NCBI RefSeq assembly: GCF_030646845.1
Contig: NZ_JAUSLE010000024.1
Location: forward strand, 1-38,853
DNA from: Rhodoferax sp.
Lineage (GTDB): Bacteria > Pseudomonadota > Gammaproteobacteria > Burkholderiales > Burkholderiaceae_C
Direction of reading: 5' to 3'
Length of the DNA stretch: 38,853 nt
In this document: one piece after another, positions 32,041 to 38,853 of the stretch
Layout of the letters: the number at the start of each line of letters is the position of its first letter
How positions within the stretch are numbered: position 1 is the stretch's first letter
Notes under the pieces: model-generated
Told to the model about the DNA's origin: nothing
The model's input: the letters and a program-made list of their open reading frames with translations, nothing else
The model's database searches: none
Program-made: the position numbers and the translations under genes

Positions 32041-32703
32041 TCAGGCGGTTGCCGCCAACAACGCGGGCAACTCCGCCATGTGACCAAACAACTGGTGGGC
32101 CCCGGCCTGGCGCAGGGCGACGGCGGCGTCCGGGCGCGGGCAATAGGCCCAGACCGTGGCGCCAGCGGCCACGCCAGCCGTCACACCGACCACCGAATCC
32201 TCAATCACCAGGCATTGCGGCGCGGGCGCGTTCAAGTGGTGGGCGGCGGCCAGGTAGACATCGGGCGCGGGTTTGGAGCGCGGCATCTCGTGCCCGCTGA
32301 AAACGCGGCCGTCAAAAAAATCCATCAAGCCGACCATGGTGAGTTGCATTTCGACCTTGAACCGGTCCGCTCCGGACGCACAGGCAATGCGTTGCCGCGT
32401 GTGGGTGTGCGCGGCGGCCACGGCGGCGTGCGCGCCGTCAATCACCTGCAAATCAGCCTCCAGCGCCCGGTTGCGCCGGGCATAGAAAAGCTGCATCCAG
32501 TCCTCGGTGAGGGGCTGGCCGGTGTTCGCCTCGATGGCAACCCGTTCGTCGCGCACCGCGCGGCCGACAAAGTGGCGCATGCACGCCTCGGCGCTCATGG
32601 CCCAGCCCCGCTCTTCCAGCATGTCGCGCAGCACGGTGTTGACGATGGGTTCGCTGTCGACCAGCACGCCATCGCAGTCAAACAGGATTGCTTCGAATTT
32701 CAT
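32041..32703 (-). CDS. HAD-superfamily phosphatase, 220 aa
   Basis: A HAD subfamily IA hydrolase of the beta-phosphoglucomutase/Gph-like group. The nucleophile motif is ILFDCDGVLVDSE (D9, acid/base D11), the motif II region is RIACASGA, the lysine is in RSKPAPDVYL, and the metal-binding acidic motif is CLVIEDSVVGV. The helical cap lies between about 15 and 85. It dephosphorylates a small sugar phosphate or similar metabolite; the substrate is not predictable. The start codon ATG at 32703 is contributed by the edge of interspersed repeat copy C (GCTATGAAA). Confidence 0.9.
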   Translation of the reverse strand: MKFEAILFDCDGVLVDSEPIVNTVLRDMLEERGWAMSAEACMRHFVGRAVRDERVAIEANTGQPLTEDWMQLFYARRNRALEADLQVIDGAHAAVAAAHTHTRQRIACASGADRFKVEMQLTMVGLMDFFDGRVFSGHEMPRSKPAPDVYLAAAHHLNAPAPQCLVIEDSVVGVTAGVAAGATVWAYCPRPDAAVALRQAGAHQLFGHMAELPALLAATA

Positions 32704-32745
32704 AGCTGCTCAGGCATATACGACGGGGGTTGGAGGCCAATTTGA
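32687..32745 (+). repeat. Interspersed repeat copy C, at the HAD start codon
   Basis: The plus strand reads ATAGCTGCTCAGGCATATAC, then GACGGGGGTTGGAGGCCAA and TTTGAT. Against copy A about two thirds of positions agree, including TAGCTGC, GGCA or GAGCA, a run of G and AGNC. The left hairpin arm is degenerate and lies in the HAD coding region. Confidence 0.6.
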
Positions 32746-32761
32746 TCAAAATCTCGCCGGC

Positions 32762-33187
32762 TCAGGCCTTGGGGTGGCGCCGGGCCTTGTGCGCTTCCAG
32801 CGTTTCGGTGGGTGCGCCCTGCTTCACCCACTCGGTAAAGCCGCCGTCGATGTGCGCCACATTGGTCATGCCCATGTCCTGGAGCGCCTTGGCGGCCAGC
32901 GCGCTGCGCCAGCCGGCGCCGCAAAACAGGATGAACTCGCGGCTTTCGTCGCCAAACACCGGCTTGTAATAGGGCGAGGCCGGGTCGACCCAGAATTCCA
33001 GCATGCCGCGCGGTGCCAGCAAGGCGCCGGGCACCGTGCCTTCGCGTTCCAGTTCACGCACATCGCGGATGTCCACGATCTGCGTTCGCGGGTCGTTCAG
33101 CCGCGCCAGCGTCTGCGGCACCGAATAGGTCCGGACCACGGCCATGGCTTCGCTGACCAGTTGTTGATATCCCTTGGTGATAGGCAT
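32762..33187 (-). CDS. Rhodanese-like sulfurtransferase, 141 aa
   Basis: A single rhodanese domain with the active-site loop CGAGWRS (C89, R94), the CH2-type N-terminal motif IVDIRDVRELEREG and the C-terminal HIDGGFTEWVKQG. The catalytic cysteine is present, so it should transfer sulfane sulfur. AAGGAG lies about 7 bases before the ATG, 13 bases after the acyl-CoA dehydrogenase stop, so the two are probably cotranscribed. Confidence 0.92.
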   Translation of the reverse strand: MPITKGYQQLVSEAMAVVRTYSVPQTLARLNDPRTQIVDIRDVRELEREGTVPGALLAPRGMLEFWVDPASPYYKPVFGDESREFILFCGAGWRSALAAKALQDMGMTNVAHIDGGFTEWVKQGAPTETLEAHKARRHPKA

Positions 33188-33200
33188 GTGGTTCTCCTTG

Positions 33201-34331
33201 CTAGGCGAGTGACCGCTGGATGATGATTTTCTGCACGTCCGAGGTGCCTTCGTAGATCTGGCAGACGCGCACGTCGCGGTAGATGCGCTCCACCGGAAAG
33301 TCGCTCACATAGCCGTAGCCGCCCAGCGTCTGGATGGCGGCACTGCAGACTTTCTCGGCCATCTCGCTGGCAAACAGCTTGGCCATGGCGGCTTCTTTCA
33401 GGCAGGGCCGTCCCGCGTCACGCAAGGCGGCGGCGTGCCAGATGAGCTGGCGGGCGGCCTCTAACTGGGTGGCACATTCGGCCAAGCGGAATCCGACGGC
33501 CTGGTGGTTGAAGATGGCGGTGCCAAAGCTCTCCCGCTCTTTGGAATAAGCCAGCGCGACCTCAAAGGCGCTGCGTGCCATGCCCACGCTTTGCGCGGCG
33601 ATGCCGATGCGGCCACCCTCCAGCGCGCCCAGGGCAATCTTGTAGCCCTCGCCCTCCGCGCCAATCAGGTTCTCGACCGGAATACGGCAGTTGTCAAAGT
33701 TGATCTGTGCCGTGTCGCTGCTGTGCTGGCCCAGCTTGTCTTCGATGCGGGCCACCACATAGCCGGGCGCGCTGGTGGGCACCAGAAAGGCGCTCATGCC
33801 CTTCTTGCCGGCACCCTTGTCGGTGACGGCGATGACAATGGCCACATCGCCGTTCTTGCCGCTGGTGATGAACTGCTTGACGCCGTTGATCACGTAATCG
33901 TCGCCGTTCTTCACCGCAGTGGTGCGCAGGCTGGAGGCATCCGAGCCCACATGCGGCTCGGTCAGGCAGAACGCGCCCAGCATCAGGCCCTGCGCCAGCG
34001 GTGTCAGCCATTGCTTTTTCTGCTGGGCGTTGCCGTAGCGCATCAGGATGGCATTGACCGGGCAATTGGTCACACTGATGGCGGTGCTGGTGCCGCCGTC
34101 ACCGGCGGCGATTTCCTCCAGCACCAGCGCCACCGTCAGGTAGTCCATATGGGCACCGCCAAATTCCTCGGGCACGCAAATGCCGTAGGCACCCAGGGCG
34201 GCCAGCCCCTTGTGCGCCTCTTTTGGGAAATGGTGCTCCTTGTCCCAGCGCGCGGCGTGCGGCCACAGCTCGGCTTGGGCAAAATCGCGCACCGCGTCGC
34301 GGATCATTTCCTGGTCTTGGGTCAGCAGCAT
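33201..34331 (-). CDS. Acyl-CoA dehydrogenase, 376 aa
   Basis: An FAD-dependent short- or medium-chain acyl-CoA dehydrogenase. The FAD-binding CLTEPHVGSD and ITSGKNGDVAIV segments, the LGGYGYVSDFPVERIYRD region and the catalytic base in QIYEGTSDVQ (Glu near 363) are present. It is different from the isovaleryl-CoA dehydrogenase at the window end, which places its catalytic Glu in a different helix. It lies between thiolase and rhodanese on the same strand. Substrate chain length cannot be fixed; electrons would pass to ETF. Confidence 0.93.
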   Translation of the reverse strand: MLLTQDQEMIRDAVRDFAQAELWPHAARWDKEHHFPKEAHKGLAALGAYGICVPEEFGGAHMDYLTVALVLEEIAAGDGGTSTAISVTNCPVNAILMRYGNAQQKKQWLTPLAQGLMLGAFCLTEPHVGSDASSLRTTAVKNGDDYVINGVKQFITSGKNGDVAIVIAVTDKGAGKKGMSAFLVPTSAPGYVVARIEDKLGQHSSDTAQINFDNCRIPVENLIGAEGEGYKIALGALEGGRIGIAAQSVGMARSAFEVALAYSKERESFGTAIFNHQAVGFRLAECATQLEAARQLIWHAAALRDAGRPCLKEAAMAKLFASEMAEKVCSAAIQTLGGYGYVSDFPVERIYRDVRVCQIYEGTSDVQKIIIQRSLA

Positions 34332-34364
34332 GTGTCAGGCTCGAAGGCATCCGTGCAGATATTT

Positions 34365-34423
34365 ATACAAAACAGGGCTCTGGCCCCCGTATCCATTGCG
34401 CAGGCAGCTATTTAATTCATAGC
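34365..34423 (-). repeat. Interspersed repeat copy D, overlapping the thiolase stop codon
   Basis: On the minus strand GCTAT-gaattaa-ATAGC (34423-34407) makes a 5-bp hairpin. It is followed by TGCCTGCGCAATGGATACG, GGGGCCAGAGCC and TTTTGTAT. The thiolase stop TGA (34419-34417) is inside the hairpin loop. This is the most complete copy in the window. Confidence 0.7.
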
Positions 34424-35598
34424 ATTTCTAGCGCCACGGCAGTGCCCTCGCCGCCGCCAATGCACAGGGTCGCCACGCCTTTTTTCAGGCCGCGCGCCTG
34501 CAGGGCATACATCAGGGTGACCATGATGCGGGCACCACTCGCGCCAATCGGGTGGCCCAGTGCGCAGGCGCCGCCGTTGACGTTGACGATGTCGTGGCTC
34601 AGCCCCAGCTCATGCATCAGCGCCATCGGCACCACGGCAAATGCCTCGTTGACTTCCCACAGGTCGACATCCTTCACGCTCCAGCCGGCCTTGGCCAGTG
34701 CCTTGTTCACCGCGCCCACCGGGGCGGTGGCGAACCAGTTCGGCTCCTGCGCATGCACGGCATGACTGACGATGCGCGCCAGCGGCTTGCAGCCGAGCTT
34801 GGCCGCGGTCGAGGCCCGCATCATGACCAGCGCTGCAGCACCGTCGTTGATGCTGGAACTGCTGGCGGCGGTGATGGTGCCGTCTTTCTTGAAGGCCGGT
34901 TTGAGCGCGGGAATTTTTTCCAGTTTGACTTTGCCGGGACCCTCGTCGATCGAGATCACCGTATCGCCAGCGCGGCCCTTGACCGTCACCGGGGTGATCT
35001 CCGCGGCAAACGCGCCGGATTTGGTCGCCGCCTGCGCCCGCTGCACGCTGGTGATGGCGAACTGGTCCTGCTGCTCGCGGGTGAAGCTGTATTTGGCGGC
35101 ACAGTCTTCGCCAAAGGTGCCCATGGAGCGACCGGCCTCGTAGGCGTCTTCCAGGCCGTCGAGCATCATGTGGTCAAAAATGCGGTCATGGCCGATGCGG
35201 TAGCCGCCACGCGCCTTGGGCAACAGGTAGGGCGCGTTGGTCATGCTCTCCATGCCGCCGGCCACCAGCACATCCGCGCTGCCGGCCAGCAGCATGTCAT
35301 GGCCGAACATGGCCGCACGCATGCCGGAGCCGCACATCTTGGACAAGGTGACGGCGCCGGCGCTGATGGGCAAGCCGCCCTTGAACGCGGCCTGGCGGGC
35401 CGGCGCCTGGCCTTGCCCCGCCATCAGGCAGTTGCCAAACAGCACTTCGTTCACGAGGTCGCCGGCCACACCGGCGCGCTCCATGGCTGCCTTGATGGCG
35501 GCGCCACCCAGGTCATGGGCCGCGAGGGAAGAAAAGTCGCCCTGGAAACTCCCCATGGGGGTGCGGGCGGCGCCGACGATAACGATGGAATCAGTCAT
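34417..35598 (-). CDS. atoB: Acetyl-CoA acetyltransferase (thiolase)
   Basis: The 393-aa thiolase condenses or cleaves acetoacetyl-CoA and acetyl-CoA. Catalytic residues are C89 (LSKMCGSGM), H349 (GHPIGASGARI) and C379 (LCIGGGEG). NEAFAVVPMALMHELG, with the conserved NEAF, is typical. AGGAG lies about 9 bases before the ATG. In this setting it would take the acetoacetyl-CoA from leucine degradation to acetyl-CoA, or act in polyhydroxybutyrate synthesis (phaA-type); sequence alone does not separate these. Its last codons and stop lie in interspersed repeat copy D. Confidence 0.93.
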   Translation of the reverse strand: MTDSIVIVGAARTPMGSFQGDFSSLAAHDLGGAAIKAAMERAGVAGDLVNEVLFGNCLMAGQGQAPARQAAFKGGLPISAGAVTLSKMCGSGMRAAMFGHDMLLAGSADVLVAGGMESMTNAPYLLPKARGGYRIGHDRIFDHMMLDGLEDAYEAGRSMGTFGEDCAAKYSFTREQQDQFAITSVQRAQAATKSGAFAAEITPVTVKGRAGDTVISIDEGPGKVKLEKIPALKPAFKKDGTITAASSSSINDGAAALVMMRASTAAKLGCKPLARIVSHAVHAQEPNWFATAPVGAVNKALAKAGWSVKDVDLWEVNEAFAVVPMALMHELGLSHDIVNVNGGACALGHPIGASGARIMVTLMYALQARGLKKGVATLCIGGGEGTAVALEML

Positions 35599-35642
35599 GG
35601 TGTTGATCTCCTGTCAAATGGGTCAAAGAAAAAAGGCCGGAT

Positions 35643-37469
35643 TCACTCAATCTGCTCGGGGTTGAACCGCTTCTCGCGCTCATACGGGAACACGTCAAAC
35701 ACATGTCCGGCCAGGATGCGCTCCTTGTGGCCTTGCCAGAAGACGACGTCCAGCAAGTCGGCGTGGTGTTTCATGAACACGCCGCGCACGGCCGGGTTGC
35801 CCAGCAGGAAGGGCCCGAAGGTCTCGGGGAACACGTCTTTGGGGCCGACGTTGTACCAGACTTCGCCCGACATTTCATCTTCTTCATTACGCGGCGTGGG
35901 GACGCGGCGGAAGTTGCAGTCGGTGATGTATTCAATCTCGTCGTAGTCGTAGAACACGACCTTGCCGTGACGCGTGATGCCGAAGTTTTTCCACAGCATG
36001 TCGCCGGGAAAGATGTTGGCGGCGACCAGGTCCTTGATGGCATTCCCGTACTCGATGACGCCGCGCTCGATCTGCTCGCGCGCCCGCTCGGCGGCGGGGC
36101 TGAGATCAGCGGCATTGGCGCCGCCGGCGTCAAACGCCTCCTGCAAATAGATGTTGAGCGGAATCATGCGCCGCTCGATGTAGCAGTGCTTGATGATGAC
36201 TTCCACGGTGCCATCGCCATCACGGTCATTGATCTCGAGCTGGCTGGGCGCAAACTTCTCGATCTCGGCAATCAGCGCATCGTCGAAGCGGTCGCGCGGG
36301 AATCCGACCTCGCTGTACTCCAGCGTGTCGGCCATGCGCCCCACGCGGTCATGCTGCTTGACCAGCAGGTACTTGCCCTTGATCTGCTCGCGGCTGGTGT
36401 CTTTTTGCGGCGGGTAATAGTCCTTGATGACCTTGAACACGTAGGGAAAGGACGGCAGGTCAAACACCAGCATCACCATGCCCTTGATGCCGGGGGCGAT
36501 GCGGAACTTGTCGGTGGAATGGCGCAGGTGGTGCAGAAAGTCGCGGTAGAACAGCGTCTTGCCCTGCTTGGCCAGACCCAGCGCGTTGTAGATCTCGTTG
36601 CGCGGCTTGCGCGGCATCATGCTGCGCAGGTACTGCACGTAGGCGCTGGGTATCTCCATGTCCACCATGAAGTAGGCCCGCGCAAAGCTGAACAGCATCA
36701 GCAGGTCATCCTCGCCGAACAGGGCTGCGTCAATCACCAGCTTGCCGGCGCGGTTGTGCAGCACCGGCAGTGCAAACCCGAACTCATTGAAGCCGTTGAT
36801 CAGTTTGCCCACGATGTAGCAACCCTTGTTGCGGAAAAACAGGCCGGTGAGCACCTGAATCTGGAAGTTGGCGCGCAGCTTGGCATCGCCCAGCCGCTCG
36901 GCCATGGCGGCCTGCACCAGGTCGGCATCGCGCTGCAGGTCGTCAAACGCCAGGCGCAGGTCAAAGTCTTTCACCATCTGCATCAGCACCGCGCACATGG
37001 TGTCGCGCGTGGGGTAGTAGCAGTGGTAGGTCGGTCGTTTTTCGGATTCGTCGTTTTCGATGTACTCGGTGCTGACCGCCGGCCGCACAAAGATGAAATC
37101 GTTCTGGAAGTAGCTGCGGTGCAGGATCTTGGTGGTGACCGAATTGAAGAAGGTCTCGGCCAGCTCCGGCTGATGGTGATTGACCAGCAGGCCGATGTAA
37201 TGCAGCTTGATCTGCTGCCAGATGTCCATGGGCTGCTCGCCGGCCTTGAACTCGCGCTCCAGCCGCATCGAGGCCTCGCGCACCCGCAGGTCGTAAAACT
37301 CGATGCGCTCGCGCTGGGCGCGTTGCTGGCCATGCCAGTCAGCGGTCTCAAAACGATGCTTGGCACGGCCTGACTCGGTGCGGAACAGCCGGTAGTGGCG
37401 GTTGAAGCCATCCATCATGGCTTTGGCGATGTCGTAGGCGAGGGTGGAGTCAAGTCGCTGCGGGAACAT
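35643..37469 (-). CDS. aceK: Isocitrate dehydrogenase kinase/phosphatase AceK
   Basis: AceK phosphorylates and dephosphorylates isocitrate dehydrogenase, diverting isocitrate to the glyoxylate shunt during growth on acetate or fatty acids. The 608-aa protein matches the family (578 in E. coli) from [22 protein letters not shown] to the C-terminal [14 protein letters not shown]. The ATP-binding P-loop region [24 protein letters not shown] is also present. Two starts are possible: 37469 (MFPQ) and 37481 (MVAIMFPQ); the latter lies in a fragment of the interspersed repeat, so 37469 is chosen. No aceA or aceB is adjacent, unlike the aceBAK operon. It sits between thiolase and carbonic anhydrase. 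Confidence 0.95.
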   Translation of the reverse strand: MFPQRLDSTLAYDIAKAMMDGFNRHYRLFRTESGRAKHRFETADWHGQQRAQRERIEFYDLRVREASMRLEREFKAGEQPMDIWQQIKLHYIGLLVNHHQPELAETFFNSVTTKILHRSYFQNDFIFVRPAVSTEYIENDESEKRPTYHCYYPTRDTMCAVLMQMVKDFDLRLAFDDLQRDADLVQAAMAERLGDAKLRANFQIQVLTGLFFRNKGCYIVGKLINGFNEFGFALPVLHNRAGKLVIDAALFGEDDLLMLFSFARAYFMVDMEIPSAYVQYLRSMMPRKPRNEIYNALGLAKQGKTLFYRDFLHHLRHSTDKFRIAPGIKGMVMLVFDLPSFPYVFKVIKDYYPPQKDTSREQIKGKYLLVKQHDRVGRMADTLEYSEVGFPRDRFDDALIAEIEKFAPSQLEINDRDGDGTVEVIIKHCYIERRMIPLNIYLQEAFDAGGANAADLSPAAERAREQIERGVIEYGNAIKDLVAANIFPGDMLWKNFGITRHGKVVFYDYDEIEYITDCNFRRVPTPRNEEDEMSGEVWYNVGPKDVFPETFGPFLLGNPAVRGVFMKHHADLLDVVFWQGHKERILAGHVFDVFPYEREKRFNPEQIE

Positions 37470-37473
37470 GATT

Positions 37474-37490
37474 GCTACCATTTTTATAGC
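37474..37490 (-). repeat. Interspersed repeat fragment E, hairpin only
   Basis: On the minus strand GCTAT-aaaaatg-GTAGC has the same spacing as the hairpin of copies B and D. It lies between carbonic anhydrase and aceK with no GC-rich tail. It supplies one of the two candidate aceK start codons. Confidence 0.4.
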
Positions 37491-37493
37491 TGA

Positions 37494-38153
37494 CTACAGC
37501 CGTTTGGCGTGGGCGATGCCTTCAATGGCAGCCCGATAGAGGGAATCCATCCCTTCGGTGGCGGCCACGGTCAGCAGCAAATCCTGTAGCAGACCGTCAT
37601 GCACACCATAGACCCAGCCATGCAGGGTGACGTTCTGGCCGCGGTTCCAGGCGTCCTGCAGCACCGTGCTCTGTGCCACATTGATGACCTGCTCGATCAC
37701 GTTGAGCTCCACCAGCGCGTCGTGTCGCGCGTGCTCAGGGATCGCCTCCAGCAGGGTGCGATGCCGGTCGCGCACATCCTGAATGTGGCGCAACCAGTTG
37801 TCCGCCAGGCCGATGCGCGCCCCCTCCAGTGCCGCCTGGACGCCGGAGCAACCGTAATGGCCAACCACCATCACATGCTGCACTTTCAGACGCTCCACCG
37901 CAAACTGGATGGTGGACAGGGCGTTGAGGTCGGAGTGCACCACCACATTGGCAACATTGCGGTGCACAAACACCTCACCCGGCTCCAGCCCGGTGATCTG
38001 GTTGGCCGGCACCCGGCTGTCGGAGCAGCCGATCCACATGTACTTGGGGTGCTGCTGGCTTTTCAGGTTGGTGAAAAAGCCGGGGCGGTCACGCTCCATC
38101 TGGGCGGCCCAGGCGCGGTTGTGGGTGAAGAGGTCTTGAAGGGATGTGGTCAT
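37494..38153 (-). CDS. can: Beta-class carbonic anhydrase
   Basis: The 219-aa zinc enzyme interconverts CO2 and bicarbonate. Zinc ligands C43 (IGCSDSRVPA), H99 and C102 (VVGHYGCSGV) and the D45-R47 dyad are all present. It has the length and order of E. coli Can. Bicarbonate from this enzyme could supply the biotin-dependent methylcrotonyl-CoA carboxylase further down, which is inference. It is separated from isovaleryl-CoA dehydrogenase upstream by 33 bases. Confidence 0.95.
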   Translation of the reverse strand: MTTSLQDLFTHNRAWAAQMERDRPGFFTNLKSQQHPKYMWIGCSDSRVPANQITGLEPGEVFVHRNVANVVVHSDLNALSTIQFAVERLKVQHVMVVGHYGCSGVQAALEGARIGLADNWLRHIQDVRDRHRTLLEAIPEHARHDALVELNVIEQVINVAQSTVLQDAWNRGQNVTLHGWVYGVHDGLLQDLLLTVAATEGMDSLYRAAIEGIAHAKRL

Positions 38154-38186
38154 GAGAGGTATTTTCGCCTGCCCCGATCAATCGGG

Positions 38187-38853
38187 CTACATGGTTTCCG
38201 CAAACAACTCGCGTCCAATCAGCATGCGGCGGATTTCGCTGGTGCCGGCACCGATTTCATACAGCTTGGCATCACGCCACAGGCGACCCAGCGGGTACTC
38301 GTTGATGTAGCCGTTGCCACCAAAAATCTGCACGCCCTCGCCCGCCATCCAGGTGGCTTTCTCGGCCGTCCACAAAATGACCGAGGCGCAGTCCTTGCGA
38401 ACCTGACGCACATGCTCGACACCGAGCAGGTCCAGGTTCTTGGCGACGGTGTAGGCAAAGGAGCGCCCGGCCTGCAGCACGGTGTACATGTCCGCCACCT
38501 TGCCCTGGATCAGCTGGAATTCGCCAATGCTCTGGCCAAACTGCTTGCGGTCGTGAATATAGGGAATGACGTTGTCCATCACCGACTGCATGATGCCCAG
38601 CGGCCCGCCGGTGAGCACGGCACGTTCATAGTCCAGCCCGCTCATCAGCACCTTGGCGCCGCCGTTCAGGCCGCCCAGAATGTTCTGCGCCGGCACCTCC
38701 ACGTTGTTGAACACCAGCTCGCCGGTATGGGAGCCGCGCATGCCCAGCTTGTCGAGCTTTTGCGCCACCGAGAAACCCTTCATGCCTTTTTCGATCAGGA
38801 AGGCGGTGACACCGCGCGCGCCGAGCTCCGGCTCGCTCTTGGCGTAGACCACC
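38187..38853 (-). CDS. liuA: Isovaleryl-CoA dehydrogenase, 5' end outside window
   Basis: The C-terminal 222 or so residues of an isovaleryl-CoA dehydrogenase. The sequence runs from about the middle domain ([25 protein letters not shown]) to the stop TAG at 38187. The catalytic Glu is in [12 protein letters not shown], the placement that sets isovaleryl-CoA dehydrogenase apart from short-chain enzymes, and [32 protein letters not shown] is diagnostic. This is the first acyl-CoA dehydrogenation in leucine catabolism, which fits liuB, liuD and liuE in the window. Confidence 0.93.
   Translation of the reverse strand, partial: VVYAKSEPELGARGVTAFLIEKGMKGFSVAQKLDKLGMRGSHTGELVFNNVEVPAQNILGGLNGGAKVLMSGLDYERAVLTGGPLGIMQSVMDNVIPYIHDRKQFGQSIGEFQLIQGKVADMYTVLQAGRSFAYTVAKNLDLLGVEHVRQVRKDCASVILWTAEKATWMAGEGVQIFGGNGYINEYPLGRLWRDAKLYEIGAGTSEIRRMLIGRELFAETM

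Noticed and set aside
35703..37373. Long plus-strand open frame opposite aceK
   Set aside because: Antisense to a full-length AceK with recognisable motifs; no family features.

Overview
The window looks like a chromosomal stretch of a betaproteobacterium of the Comamonadaceae, most like Rhodoferax or Polaromonas. Three things point that way: the families and gene order, dense codon use in a GC-rich genome, and several copies of a short interspersed repeat (GCTAT-N7-ATAGC followed by a GC-rich tail) that I associate with this family. The taxon is inferred; no rRNA or tRNA gene is present to fix it. The left edge is probably an assembly artefact: a UvrA gene runs in frame into about 230 bases encoding a GNVGIGT-type fibre sequence, typical of Patescibacteria or phage structural proteins.

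Positions 1 to 5334: a UvrA paralogue (minus), two small related proteins of unknown function (161 and 171 aa) on either side of an MHS-family transporter with a large periplasmic insert, a 52-aa one-helix protein, and two stacked terminators. A perfect 11-bp inverted repeat lies in the divergent promoter region.

Positions 5405 to 19231 hold an acetate or carboxylate sensing and uptake locus. On the minus strand are a two-subunit sodium:solute symporter (DUF4212 plus a large subunit with an EF-hand loop), a TPR protein and a small membrane protein. Divergently on the plus strand lie a 65-aa membrane protein, an SLC5-STAC histidine kinase, a single-domain response regulator, a membrane PAS protein fused to a DEDDh exonuclease, a CBS-DUF294 protein, DUF485 and ActP. 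A strong terminator ends this run. Converging on it is a second exonuclease plus DUF294 pair (cNMP-CBS-DUF294 and a free DEDDh exonuclease). The repeated pairing of DUF294 with a DEDDh nuclease around acetate permease genes is the best candidate here for an under-described signalling system.

Positions 19228 to 38853 are mostly minus strand and dominated by leucine/isovalerate and acyl-CoA catabolism. They include isovaleryl-CoA dehydrogenase (partial), carbonic anhydrase, AceK, thiolase, an acyl-CoA dehydrogenase, a rhodanese, a HAD phosphatase, an acyl-CoA synthetase with a divergent AraC-type regulator, methylcrotonyl-CoA carboxylase beta and alpha with a DUF4126 membrane protein between them, GhrA, HMG-CoA lyase, a YbaK-DUF1289 fusion and a kappa-GST-like isomerase. 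Leucine breakdown yields acetyl-CoA and acetoacetate, and AceK controls flux into the glyoxylate shunt. The whole window is therefore coherent around two-carbon and acyl-CoA metabolism. One 409-bp intergenic region carries a degenerate 100-bp direct duplication with DnaA-box-like ends.
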